Source: an uncultured Clostridia bacterium
GTDB lineage: Bacteria > Bacillota > Clostridia > Oscillospirales > Oscillospiraceae
Length of the DNA: 18,428 nt
Reading direction: 5' to 3'
Assembly (NCBI GenBank): GCA_946539175.1
Contig: CAMNHH010000028.1
Span: 1 to 18,428 of the forward strand
In this document: positions 6,849 to 14,463 of the stretch, in pieces
Layout: every line of letters begins with the position of its first letter
How positions within the stretch are numbered: the stretch's first letter is position 1
The notes under the pieces: generated by a model
Seen by the model: the letters and a program-made list of their open reading frames with translations, nothing else
Database searches by the model: none
What the model was told of the DNA's origin: nothing
Program-made: the position numbers and the translations under genes

Positions 6849-8740
6849 GAAAAGGAACGACCTTTCCCCGGCTCTGTGCCCTGCTGCTGAGCCTGTGCCT
6901 GTGCTTCACCGGCTGCATCCAGGTGCCCGCCGTCCCCCCGCAAAGCAGCGCCCCGGTCAGCACCCGGGAGCTGCCGGAAAGCACGGCCGCCGGGCGGAGC
7001 GACCCGACCCAAACGGACCCGGCCCGGACCGAGACCGAGCCCGCCCCCACGGATTTCCCCGTCGATCCGGACGACGAAGCCCTGATCCGCTGGCAGAACG
7101 GCGGCCAGAAGGACTATCTGCCCGACGAGAAGCTGGAGCTGGTTTCCTTCTCCCGGATGGAATATCAGCGGCCGGACACCGAGGCCCTGTATCGGGAATT
7201 TGACGCGCTGATCGAGAGGGCGGCGGACAGCGACGACGCCGACCGGCTGCTGGAGGACTACTACCGGCTCTACGACAGCTACATCAGCTTCTATTCCATG
7301 GATACCCTGGCCAACATTCGCTACAGCCTCAATACCCTGGACAGCTTCTACAAGGCGGAATACGACTTCTGCGAGGCGGAGACCCCCACGGTGGAGGAGA
7401 AGCTGGAGGCCCTGAACAAGGCCTTCGCCGCGTCCCCCAGCCGCAAGGCCCTGGAGAAGAAGTATTTCGGCAGGGGCTATTTTGACAGCTATGACGACTA
7501 CGAGGTCTACACCAACCCGGAGTATCTGCGCCTTTCCCAGGAGGAGAGCGCCCTGCTCAGCGAGTACCGGGATCTGACGGCGGAGCTGCTGGTGGACTAT
7601 CGCGGGCAGACCAGGACCCTGGACGAGTGGATGGAGGCGGAGGATTACGAAACCTACATCGGGGCCCTGCAGGCCTATTACGAGCAGTACAACGTCAGCG
7701 TGGGCGAGGTCTTCGTGGAGCTGGTGAAGCTGCGGCAGCAGCTGGCCGCCGCCCTGGACTACGACAGCTACGCCGACTACAGCTACGAGATCAGCTATGG
7801 CCGGGATTACAGCCCGGAGCAGGGCACGGCGTTTTTGGAGGGGATCCGGGAGCATCTGGTGCCGGTGCTGAGCGCCGCCAACGGCGACTACGCCCTGTCC
7901 ATGCTGAGCCCCGGCAGCTCCACCGAGGAGAAGGTGATGGAGCTGGTCCGCTCCGCCGCGGAGAACATCGGCGGCATGGTCTGGGACGCCTTCCGCTTCA
8001 TGCGGGCCTACGATCTGTGCGACATCGCCAGATCCTCCACCAAGGTGGAATCCTCCTTCCAGACCTATATCTATGACTATGAGGCCCCCTTTGTGCTGGT
8101 GAACGCCGAGGGCAGCGGCAATGACTACACCACCTTCGCCCACGAATTCGGCCACTTCACCGACGCTTACTACAACTACGGCGCCAACGAGGATCTGGAG
8201 ACCGCCGAGACCTTTTCCCAGGCCATGGAGTTCCTGGCGCTGCGCTACAACGACGTGATCGACGGCAGGCAGCGGGACAGGCTGCTGCGCTATAAGCTGC
8301 TGGATCTGCTGCAGACCTTCGTCTACCAGGCGGCCTACGCGGATTTCGAGGCGCGGGTCTACGCCCTGGATCCGGAAGAGATCAGCGTGGACAAGATCAA
8401 CGAGATCTTCCTGCAGTGCTGCAAGGACTACGGCATCTACGAGCAGGGCTTCGACTTCTACTACTCCCAGTGCTGGATCGACGTGATCCATTTCTTTGAG
8501 GTGCCCTATTACATCATCAGCTACTGCGTCTCCGCCGAGACGGCCCTCCAGGTCTACCGGCTGGAGGAGGCAAAGGAAGGGGAGGGCGTGGCCGCCTACT
8601 TCCGGCTGCTGGACCGGAGCTATGACGCGGGCATCCAGCAGGTGATGGAGGACGCGGAGCTGGAGAATCCCTTCCGGGAGGAGGTCCTGGAGCGGACCGC
8701 CGAGTTCTTCACCGAGCAGCTGGGGCTGAAAAAGAATTGA
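6845..8740 (+). CDS. M3-like (PepF-related) metallopeptidase lipoprotein
   Basis: Predicted zinc metallopeptidase tethered outside the membrane, 631 aa. Residues 1-24 form a lipoprotein signal ending in the lipobox FTGC (Cys24), followed by a Ser/Thr/Pro/Glu-rich linker to about 75. The zinc site is FAHEFGH with H433, E434 and H437, and E455 in ETAETFSQAME as the likely third ligand. H549 in VIHFFEVPYYIISY lines up with the catalytic His/Tyr region of M3 oligopeptidases, so the protein looks active. Sequence outside the C-terminal half is divergent from PepF. AAGGAG lies eight bases before the ATG, which overlaps the previous stop. Probably cleaves peptides at the cell surface; the specificity is unknown. 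A strong terminator follows at 8771. Confidence 0.85.
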   Translation: MRKGTTFPRLCALLLSLCLCFTGCIQVPAVPPQSSAPVSTRELPESTAAGRSDPTQTDPARTETEPAPTDFPVDPDDEALIRWQNGGQKDYLPDEKLELVSFSRMEYQRPDTEALYREFDALIERAADSDDADRLLEDYYRLYDSYISFYSMDTLANIRYSLNTLDSFYKAEYDFCEAETPTVEEKLEALNKAFAASPSRKALEKKYFGRGYFDSYDDYEVYTNPEYLRLSQEESALLSEYRDLTAELLVDYRGQTRTLDEWMEAEDYETYIGALQAYYEQYNVSVGEVFVELVKLRQQLAAALDYDSYADYSYEISYGRDYSPEQGTAFLEGIREHLVPVLSAANGDYALSMLSPGSSTEEKVMELVRSAAENIGGMVWDAFRFMRAYDLCDIARSSTKVESSFQTYIYDYEAPFVLVNAEGSGNDYTTFAHEFGHFTDAYYNYGANEDLETAETFSQAMEFLALRYNDVIDGRQRDRLLRYKLLDLLQTFVYQAAYADFEARVYALDPEEISVDKINEIFLQCCKDYGIYEQGFDFYYSQCWIDVIHFFEVPYYIISYCVSAETALQVYRLEEAKEGEGVAAYFRLLDRSYDAGIQQVMEDAELENPFREEVLERTAEFFTEQLGLKKN

Positions 8741-8770
8741 CGGCTCCGGTTTAAAGCCCGGAAAAAACGG

Positions 8771-8812
8771 GCATCCTCTCCTTGTACATCAAGCAAGGAG
8801 AGGATGCTTTTT
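8771..8812 (+). terminator. Strong terminator whose right arm contains the next gene's ribosome site
   Basis: GCATCCTCTCCTTG (8771-8784) and its exact complement CAAGGAGAGGATGC (8794-8807) form a 14-bp stem with a nine-base loop and five T after it. It ends the IMPase/M3 transcript. The right arm includes AAGGAGAGG, the ribosome site for the CBS gene that starts at 8813, directly after the T-tract. A small competing hairpin, GCCCG/CGGGC at 8756-8760 and 8768-8772, shares two bases with the foot of the stem. Confidence 0.9.
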
Positions 8813-9238
8813 ATGCAAGTCAAGGATCTGATGTCCAGCCATCTGATCACCGTGGACCGGGAGGAGACCGTGGCCGCGGCGGCCCGGCTTCTGAGCCGCC
8901 ACAACGTGGGGGCCCTGCCGGTCACCACGGGCGGCAGGCTGGTGGGGATGCTCACGGACCGGGATATCGCGGTGCGCTGCGTTGCGGCCAACTTCGACCC
9001 CAATATCACCCGGGTCCGCACCGTCATGAGCACCGGACCCGTCACCGTCCCGGCGGAGGAGAGCGGGGAGCAGGCGGCCCGGGCCATGCGCCGCCACCGG
9101 GTCGGGCGTCTGCCTGTGACCCAGGACGGGAAGCTGGTGGGGATGCTGAGCCGGGGGGACTTCGCCCCCTACGCCGGGCAGGAGGGCCCCGCAGCCCGGG
9201 CCTTCCGGACCCTGTTTGAGCAAAACGGAACGGAATGA
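8813..9238 (+). CDS. Small protein with two CBS domains
   Basis: A 141-aa soluble protein made almost only of a CBS pair: domain one about 1-60 with the typical GMLTDRDIAVR, domain two about 65-120 with GMLSRGDFA. Stand-alone CBS pairs of this size bind adenosine nucleotides (AMP, ATP, SAM) and act as sensors; the partner here is not evident. The ATG at 8813 is preferred over the in-frame ATG at 8804 because AGGAGAGG is nine bases before 8813 but nearly abuts 8804. The only visible ribosome site is buried in the preceding terminator stem. I found no convincing separate promoter in 8741-8800. The gene converges on pgsA and shares the terminator at 9242-9270. Confidence 0.9.
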   Translation: MQVKDLMSSHLITVDREETVAAAARLLSRHNVGALPVTTGGRLVGMLTDRDIAVRCVAANFDPNITRVRTVMSTGPVTVPAEESGEQAARAMRRHRVGRLPVTQDGKLVGMLSRGDFAPYAGQEGPAARAFRTLFEQNGTE

Positions 9239-9241
9239 AAA

Positions 9242-9270
9242 AATCCGTGGCCGGTCTCCGGTCACGGATT
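9242..9270. terminator. Convergent terminator between the CBS gene and pgsA
   Basis: AATCCGTGGCCGG (9242-9254) pairs with CCGGTCACGGATT (9258-9270) over 13 bp, with one G-T wobble and a three-base loop. On the minus strand it is followed by a T-run (complement of the A-run 9238-9243), so it is strongest for pgsA. The rightward tail CTTT is weaker. Confidence 0.85.
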
Positions 9271-9278
9271 CTTTGCGG

Positions 9279-9854
9279 TCAGGATGCTTTCCCCTCCTGC
9301 TCCGCCTGCTTCCACAGGCCGGTAAAGTACCGGACGTAGAGGGCCAGAGCCCCGGCCACGCAGATCAGGCACAGGACTACCAGCCCGGTGGACAGCCATT
9401 CGGGCATGTTGGGGAAGAACAGCAGGGCCAGGGCGGAGGCGTAGAGCACCACGGTGGAGACCTTCCCGAACCAGCGGGCGCCGGGGACCTTGTTGGTTTT
9501 CCGGATGGTGATGTAGCCCAAAACCGCCATGCAGCTTTCCCGCAGCACGCACATGCCCAGCAGGAACCAGAGCAGGGGGTGGGTGAAGGCCAGGCAGAGC
9601 ACCACGCAGACCTGGGTCAGCTTGTCCGCCACCGGGTCCAGGGCCTTGCCCAGATCGGATACCATATGGAAACGCCTGGCGATCTGTCCGTCCAGCACGT
9701 CCGTCAAGGCGGAAACGGCCAGCAGGATGATGGTCAGCGTGACGTTTTTCTGGCCCACATAGGCCCAAATGATGAAGGGGACCAGTACAAGTCGAAAGAA
9801 GGAAAGCAGATTGGGTATGGTCCAGATCTTCCCGTCCCGAAACAGCTTCAGCAT
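9279..9854 (-). CDS. pgsA: CDP-alcohol phosphatidyltransferase (PgsA-like)
   Basis: Membrane enzyme of 191 aa that most likely makes phosphatidylglycerol phosphate from CDP-diacylglycerol and glycerol-3-phosphate, the entry to anionic phospholipids. The full CDP-alcohol phosphotransferase motif is present with correct spacing: D52, D55-G56, A59-R60, G69, D73 and D77. WTIPNLLSFFRLVLVP at 11-26 is typical of PgsA, and several hydrophobic helices follow. The ATG at 9854 is chosen because AGGAG lies seven bases upstream; a GTG at 9881 is open in frame but lies at the predicted transcription start. The gene has its own consensus promoter and terminator. A cardiolipin- or phosphatidylinositol-type relative is possible but less likely. 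Confidence 0.87.
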   Translation of the reverse strand: MLKLFRDGKIWTIPNLLSFFRLVLVPFIIWAYVGQKNVTLTIILLAVSALTDVLDGQIARRFHMVSDLGKALDPVADKLTQVCVVLCLAFTHPLLWFLLGMCVLRESCMAVLGYITIRKTNKVPGARWFGKVSTVVLYASALALLFFPNMPEWLSTGLVVLCLICVAGALALYVRYFTGLWKQAEQEGKAS

Positions 9855-9887
9855 AACACAGCTCCTATTATCGTTTTCCACCTTACA

Positions 9888-9915
9888 ATTATAGCGAAAA
9901 ATGCGATAATGTCAA
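9888..9915 (-). promoter_or_regulatory. Consensus promoter of pgsA
   Basis: On the minus strand TTGACA (9915-9910) and TATAAT (9893-9888) are both perfect, with 16 bp between. Transcription would start near 9881, about 27 bases before the pgsA ATG, leaving only room for the ribosome site. Confidence 0.88.
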
Positions 9916-9934
9916 CCCAAAAGTAAGAGAAAGA

Positions 9935-9961
9935 GGCCGGCGCCGAAAAACGGCGCCGGCC
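9935..9961 (-). terminator. Terminator of the SPFH gene
   Basis: GGCCGGCGCCG (9935-9945) and CGGCGCCGGCC (9951-9961) pair perfectly over 11 bp around five A. On the minus strand a pyrimidine-rich tail TCTTTCTCTT follows. It lies 15 bp past the stop of the SPFH gene and just upstream of the pgsA promoter. Confidence 0.75.
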
Positions 9962-9976
9962 CTTCAGAACGAAAGC

Positions 9977-11299
9977 TCAGCGGATGTCCTTATCGTCGAA
10001 CAGGTCTCCGCATTCCGGGCAGAACTTGGGCGGATGCTTGGGGTCCTCGGGCTCCCAGCCACACTTGTCGCACCTGTACAGGGGCTCCCCGGCGGGCTTC
10101 CGGGCGCCGCATTCGGCGCAGAACTTGCCCTTGTTCAAGGTGCCGCAGCTGGGGCAGGTCCATCCGGCGGGGGCGGCGGGACGGGGGGCGCCGCACTCGG
10201 CACAGAACTTGCCGCTGTTCTCGGCGCCGCAGCTGCACTTCCAGGTCTCGGCCTTCGGCGCGGCGGGGGCGGCGGGCTGGTACTGCTGTTGCTGCTGCCC
10301 CATGGCGAAGAGATTCTGGGCGTTGATGCCGCCGGCCTGGGCGGCCATGCCGTAGCCCATGAAGCCGGTCATGGCGCCGGCGGAGTTGTTGGCGGCGTCC
10401 TTCATGGCCTGGCTCTGGGCCTCCACCAGGGTGGCGGCGGCCATGGTGGGATCCCGCATGATGGCGGCGTGCTGGGCCTTCTTGATGAGCTCCTGATCCT
10501 CCTCGGAGAGGGTGATGGGGTTCATGGCGATGGACACCACCTGCAGACCCCGGAGCTCGCCCCACTTCTTGGACAGGGCCGCGTTCATGGCCTCGCTCAG
10601 TTCCTCGGCGTGGCCGGGCAGGGCGGAGGGACGGACCTGCAGCTCAGAGATCCGGGCAAAGGCGGGCTGCAGGGCGGAGATGAACTCGGTCTTCAGCTGG
10701 CTGTCGATCTCGCTGCGGGAATAGTCCCGCTCCACGTTGCCGCAGACGTTGGCGTAGAACAGCAGGGGATCCGCGATCCGGTAGGAGTAGATGCCGCTGC
10801 AGCGGACGGACACGTCGATGTCCAGGTTGATGTTGCGGTCCACCACCCGGAAGGGGATGGGGGTGGGGGTGCCGAACTTGTTGTCGATGATTTCCTTGGT
10901 GTTGAAGTAGTAGACCCGCTGATCCTTGCCGGGGTCGCCGCCGAAGGTGAAGCGCTTGCCGATCTGCTTGAAGGTCTCCTTGATGGAGGTACCCAGGCTG
11001 CCGGTGAAGATCGAGGGCTCGGTGGAGGAATCCCAGACGAATTCGCCGGGCTCGGCGCAGACCTCAACGATCTTGCCCTGTTCCACGATGATCATGCACT
11101 GGCCGTCGGCCACGGCAATCACGGAGCCGTTGGAGATGATATTGTCATTGCCCTTGGTGTTGCTGGAGCGGCCGGAGATCCGCTTCTGGCCCTTGACGGC
11201 CAGAACGTTTTTGTCGATCGCGTCACAGTAGAAAAATTCCTTCCACTGATCGGCGAGCACGCCGCCTAAGGCGCCAAGTCCTGCTGCGATAAGTCCCAT
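9977..11299 (-). CDS. SPFH-domain protein with three zinc ribbons (YdjI-like)
   Basis: A 440-aa protein resembling the YdjI-type, so-called virion-core-like SPFH family. The N-terminus has a short glycine/alanine-rich hydrophobic stretch (about 2-15), then an SPFH-like beta/alpha region to about 290 and a helix ending near 300. A Gly/Met/Ala-rich linker with a QQQQQ run follows at about 305-349. Three zinc ribbons close it: C355/C357/C366/C369 (the first pair spaced CxC), C382/C385/C394/C397 and C410/C413/C427/C430. In Bacillus, YdjI works with YdjG and YdjH to recruit PspA to the membrane; none of those partners is in the window. The ATG at 11299 is chosen for AAAGGAG eight bases upstream; the frame stays open further up without a ribosome site. 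Envelope maintenance is a reasonable guess only. Confidence 0.82.
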   Translation of the reverse strand: MGLIAAGLGALGGVLADQWKEFFYCDAIDKNVLAVKGQKRISGRSSNTKGNDNIISNGSVIAVADGQCMIIVEQGKIVEVCAEPGEFVWDSSTEPSIFTGSLGTSIKETFKQIGKRFTFGGDPGKDQRVYYFNTKEIIDNKFGTPTPIPFRVVDRNINLDIDVSVRCSGIYSYRIADPLLFYANVCGNVERDYSRSEIDSQLKTEFISALQPAFARISELQVRPSALPGHAEELSEAMNAALSKKWGELRGLQVVSIAMNPITLSEEDQELIKKAQHAAIMRDPTMAAATLVEAQSQAMKDAANNSAGAMTGFMGYGMAAQAGGINAQNLFAMGQQQQQYQPAAPAAPKAETWKCSCGAENSGKFCAECGAPRPAAPAGWTCPSCGTLNKGKFCAECGARKPAGEPLYRCDKCGWEPEDPKHPPKFCPECGDLFDDKDIR

Positions 11300-11371
11300 A
11301 GTGAGTGCTCCTTTCATGTACAAAAAATGTTCGATGCGGCGGACCTCAACAGGTCCCATTCACCTGATTGT

Positions 11372-11400
11372 ATTATATATCATCCTTCGGCATTTCGCAA
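11372..11400 (-). promoter_or_regulatory. Promoter of the SPFH gene
   Basis: On the minus strand TTGCGA (11400-11395) and a perfect TATAAT (11377-11372) are 17 bp apart. The start codon at 11299 lies about 70 bases further on. The 233-bp gap 11300-11532 holds this and the divergent pepF promoter, with AT-rich DNA between them. Confidence 0.72.
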
Positions 11401-11454
11401 CGATAATTTTCAATTATTTTTCATTCCTCTGTGCAGAGCAGACAAAGAATAGGA

Positions 11455-11483
11455 TTGACGAAAAGGGGAATTTAAGGTAAAAT
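11455..11483 (+). promoter_or_regulatory. Promoter of the pepF operon
   Basis: TTGACG (11455-11460) and TAAAAT (11478-11483) are separated by 17 bp, each one base from consensus. Start of transcription would be near 11490, about 40 bases before the pepF ATG. It is the only clear promoter I see before the eight-gene rightward run. Confidence 0.82.
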
Positions 11484-11532
11484 ACAGATTGGGAATGTTT
11501 ACCCGCACTGTACTATGAAAGGATGTACGATC

Positions 11533-13338
11533 ATGGCTGAAACCAAGAAAATTCCGGAACGCAGTGAGATTGCCCTGGCTGACCGCTGGGCTGTGGAGGA
11601 TATGTATCCCTCCGACGAGGCCTGGATGGAGGACCTGGAGAAGCTGAAGAAGCTGTCTGAGGAGCTGGCCGGCTTCGCGGGCCGTCTGGGTGAGAGCGCG
11701 GCGACCCTGCTGGACTACGCCTCCAAGAACGAGGCGGCGGGGGTCCTGCTGAGCAATCTGCTGAACTATTCCTCCCGCCGCAACGACGAGGACACCCGGG
11801 TGGCCAAGTATCAGGAGATGAACGGCATGGCCATGTCCGCCTACGTGGGCTATTCCGCCGCCACCTCCTTCGAGACCCCGGAGATCATGGCCATCCCCGA
11901 GGAGACCATGGAGCGTTTCTACCGGGAGGAGCCCGGCCTGGAGCGCTACCGCCGCTACATCTTCATTATCCGCCGCCACGCCGCGCACGTGCTGAGCCCC
12001 AGCGAGGAAAAGCTGCTGGCCATGGCGGGCGAGATGATGCAGTCTCCCGACGATATCTATTCCAAGTTTGCCGACGCGGATCTGAGCTTCCCCGACGCCG
12101 TGGACAAGGACGGCAACAAGCATCCTCTCTCCCAGGGCACCTACATCTCCTATATGGAGTCCGACGACCGGGAACTGCGCAAGTCCGCCTTCCGGAACAC
12201 CTACAACACCTGGGCCTCCTACAAGAACACCGTGGCCGCGGCGCTGAACGCCCAGGTCAAAGCCCTGCAGTTCAACGCCGACGCCAGGAAGTACGCTTCG
12301 CCCCTGGAGGCCTCCCTGGACAACACCAACGTCCCCGTCAGCGTCTATCACAATCTGATCGAGGCCGTCCACCGGAACTTCGACAAGATGCACCGCTACG
12401 TCCGCCTGCGCAAGAAGCTGCTGGGCGTGGACGAGCTCCACTTCTACGACCTCTATACCCCCCTGGTCGCCGGCGCCGACGTGAAGATCCCCTTCGAACA
12501 GGCCAAGCAGACGGTCTACGAGTCCCTGGCTCCCATGGGCGAGGACTATCGGAAGGTCCTGAAGGAGGGCTTTGACAATCGCTGGATCGACGTGTACCAG
12601 AACGCGGGCAAGCGCAGCGGCGCCTACTCCGCCGGCGCCTTCGTCCATCCCTACGTGCTTTTGAATTACTCCGGCACCCTGGACAGTCAGTTCACCCTGG
12701 CCCATGAGATGGGCCACGCCCTCCACTCCTGGCACTCCAACAAGTACCAGAACCCCGTGGACGCGGACTACGTGATCTTTGTGGCGGAGGTGGCCTCCAC
12801 CTGCAACGAGGCCCTTCTGATGGAGCATCTGCTGGGCAAGACCACTGACAAGAAGGAGCGGGCCTATCTGATCAACCACTTCCTGGAGCAGTTCCGCACC
12901 ACCCTCTACCGCCAGACCATGTTTGCCGAGTTCGAGCTGATCATCGGCCGGCTGAACCAGCAGGGCGTGGCCCTGACCGCCGAGCGGATGTGTGAGGAGT
13001 ACAGGAAGCTGAACGAGCTGTACTTCGGCCCGGATATTGTGGTGGATGATGAGATCGCCTACGAATGGGAGCGCATTCCCCACTTCTACTACAACTACTA
13101 CGTCTTCCAGTACGCCACCGGCTACTCTGCCGCCATCGCCCTGTCCCGCCGCATCCTCCGGGAGGGCGAGCAGGCCGTGAAGGATTACGTCGGCTTCCTC
13201 TCCGGCGGCTGCAGCAAGGATCCCATCGACCTGCTGAAGGGGGCCGGCGTGGATATGTCCAGCCCCGAGCCCGTGGAGCAGGCCCTGGCCCTCTTCGGTG
13301 AGCTGATCGACGAGATGGAGGAGCTGATGGCCGAATGA
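11533..13338 (+). CDS. pepF: Oligoendopeptidase F
   Basis: Cytoplasmic zinc endopeptidase of family M3B that cuts short peptides; 601 aa, the usual PepF length. The zinc site is LAHEMGHALHSWHSN with H391, E392 and H395, and E419 in IFVAEVASTCNEALL is the third ligand. The catalytic His/Tyr region IPHFYYNYYVFQYATG lies near the C-terminus, as in all active members. The start at 11533 is preferred over an in-frame ATG at 11515, since AAAGGA lies nine bases before 11533. Its stop overlaps the next start (ATGA at 13335-13338). It heads a long co-directional gene run and is divergent from the SPFH gene. Confidence 0.95.
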   Translation: MAETKKIPERSEIALADRWAVEDMYPSDEAWMEDLEKLKKLSEELAGFAGRLGESAATLLDYASKNEAAGVLLSNLLNYSSRRNDEDTRVAKYQEMNGMAMSAYVGYSAATSFETPEIMAIPEETMERFYREEPGLERYRRYIFIIRRHAAHVLSPSEEKLLAMAGEMMQSPDDIYSKFADADLSFPDAVDKDGNKHPLSQGTYISYMESDDRELRKSAFRNTYNTWASYKNTVAAALNAQVKALQFNADARKYASPLEASLDNTNVPVSVYHNLIEAVHRNFDKMHRYVRLRKKLLGVDELHFYDLYTPLVAGADVKIPFEQAKQTVYESLAPMGEDYRKVLKEGFDNRWIDVYQNAGKRSGAYSAGAFVHPYVLLNYSGTLDSQFTLAHEMGHALHSWHSNKYQNPVDADYVIFVAEVASTCNEALLMEHLLGKTTDKKERAYLINHFLEQFRTTLYRQTMFAEFELIIGRLNQQGVALTAERMCEEYRKLNELYFGPDIVVDDEIAYEWERIPHFYYNYYVFQYATGYSAAIALSRRILREGEQAVKDYVGFLSGGCSKDPIDLLKGAGVDMSSPEPVEQALALFGELIDEMEELMAE

Positions 13339-13607
13339 GCGCGGTCTGGCTACCGGTGTTTCACCACTTCGAGAACGGCAATATCTTCACCGGCTCCAGC
13401 GGCTCCTTCCGCTACAAGATCACCCCCAGCGTGGTGATGGTCCCCCCGAAGAACAAGGAGGTGGACCACGCCGCCAGCTCCATCAAGGCGGAATACTGGC
13501 ACGGCCCTCTGAGCTATGAGTTCAGCGCCATTGAGGGCGAGCGGATCTTCCCCATGTCCCCCGAGGGCCGCGCCGATCTGCAGGCCTGGCTGGAAGAAAA
13601 CCTGTAG
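13335..13607 (+). CDS. Hypothetical 90-aa protein coupled to pepF
   Basis: I do not recognise this family. The 90-aa product is soluble, with no signal or membrane segment, rich in aromatic residues and charged in its second half (it ends QAWLEENL). It reads like a small single alpha/beta domain. Its ATG overlaps the pepF stop by four bases, so it is translated by coupling, and its codon use matches its neighbours, which favours a real gene. The stop codon TAG at 13605-13607 is part of the short palindromic repeat that follows. It could be a partner of PepF or an unrelated rider in the operon. Confidence 0.75.
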   Translation: MSAVWLPVFHHFENGNIFTGSSGSFRYKITPSVVMVPPKNKEVDHAASSIKAEYWHGPLSYEFSAIEGERIFPMSPEGRADLQAWLEENL

Positions 13608-13629
13608 GGACAGACCTTGCTTGTCCGCC
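13602..13629 (+). repeat. Short palindromic repeat, copy 1
   Basis: A 28-bp unit beginning CTGTAGGGACA and ending TTGCTTGTCCGCC. It matches the unit at 15593-15620 at 25 of 28 positions. GGACA (13608-13612) and TGTCC (13622-13626) are inverted. Its TAG serves as the stop of the 90-aa gene. The three changed bases weaken the palindrome compared with copy 2. Confidence 0.8.
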
Positions 13630-13644
13630 CGGAAAGGATACGCT

Positions 13645-14463
13645 ATGCTTTGGCTGCTGGAAAACCCGGAAACCGTATGCTTTGATGAACTCCGTCCACA
13701 GCTCCCGCTTTTGTCCGAGGTCCGCCGCGTCCGGGTCCTGTCCATGAAGCAGGAGGCGCCCCGGGTCCAAAGCGTCCTGGCCGAGCTGCTGCTGCGCCAT
13801 GCTCTCCGGCAGGAATACGGCATGACCCGGCTCCCCAAAATCGAAACCGGGAAGAAGGGGAAGCCCTTCTTCCCGGATCATCCGGCGCTTCACTTCAATC
13901 TCAGCCACTGCAAATACGCCGTGGCCTGCGCCCTGGACGGCGCCCCCGTGGGGGTGGACGCGGAGGCCCTGGGCCGCCTTCTCCGGGACGGCGCGCAGCC
14001 CGTTTCCGGGACCGGGGAACAGGGATCCGGGGACAAAAAAACCTCCCCTGCTTGCAGGGAAGGGGGAGAGCCCTCAGGGGCGGCGGCGGGATCGCTTCGA
14101 CGACAGAACCCCTCCGGGATGGACGCTCATCGCCCGCCCCCACCCTCCGAAGCCCTTCTGCTCCGGGTCCTTTCCGAAACGGAACGGGAATGGGTCCTGG
14201 CAGGGCAGAGCCCGGCGGAGCAGGACCGCCGCTTTACCGCGGTCTGGACCTGCAAGGAGGCCTGGGGCAAGGCCCGGGGACTGGGCTTCCTGTACGATCT
14301 GAACTCCACCTGTTTTCTGCCGAAACAGGAAAGCTGGCGGCAGGAGGATTTTACGTTCTTTCACCGCTCCCGCGCGGCATACGAGCTGACCCTCTGTTCC
14401 CGGGAGCTCCTGCCCTGCGAATCCGTAAGCGCCGAAGAAATCCGATACGAGCTAAGCTTATGA
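13645..14463 (+). CDS. 4'-phosphopantetheinyl transferase with an in-frame insertion
   Basis: Transfers 4'-phosphopantetheine from coenzyme A to a carrier-protein serine (Sfp/AcpT-like superfamily). Family motifs are FNLSH (84-88), GVDAE with Mg ligands D105 and E107, and WTCKEAWGK with K204 and E205. Between the two Mg-binding motifs there are about 98 residues, against about 42 in Sfp; residues ~113-168 are a Gly/Pro/Ser/Arg-rich insert encoded by palindrome-bearing DNA. After it the normal text LLLRVLSETEREWV resumes. Total 272 aa against the usual 200-240. The ATG at 13645 has GGAAAGGA six bases upstream; an open frame further up has no ribosome site. The stop overlaps the next start (ATGA at 14460). 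No carrier protein or synthase is in the window, so the target is unknown. Activity with the insert is uncertain. Confidence 0.87.
   Translation: MLWLLENPETVCFDELRPQLPLLSEVRRVRVLSMKQEAPRVQSVLAELLLRHALRQEYGMTRLPKIETGKKGKPFFPDHPALHFNLSHCKYAVACALDGAPVGVDAEALGRLLRDGAQPVSGTGEQGSGDKKTSPACREGGEPSGAAAGSLRRQNPSGMDAHRPPPPSEALLLRVLSETEREWVLAGQSPAEQDRRFTAVWTCKEAWGKARGLGFLYDLNSTCFLPKQESWRQEDFTFFHRSRAAYELTLCSRELLPCESVSAEEIRYELSL
13985..14145 (+). repeat. Probable inserted palindromic element inside the transferase gene
   Basis: The stretch carries a hairpin CCCTG-CTTG-CAGGG (14046-14059), extendable past one mismatch, an A-run at 14034-14041, and imperfectly complementary GC-rich blocks (GGGGCGG.. near 14077 and CGCCCGCCCC near 14131). 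It translates to a low-complexity insert absent from the enzyme family. Limits are approximate; I could not define target-site duplications. Confidence 0.5.

Noticed and set aside
6797..8491. A 564-codon minus-strand frame opposite the M3-like lipoprotein
   Set aside because: Mirror frame of a gene with clear motifs; Val/Gly/Gln-rich shadow composition and no ribosome site.
11410..13083. A 557-codon minus-strand frame opposite pepF, and the 411-codon frame 10034-11269 opposite the SPFH gene
   Set aside because: Both are antisense shadows of strongly supported genes with typical His/Val/Gly-rich shadow text.
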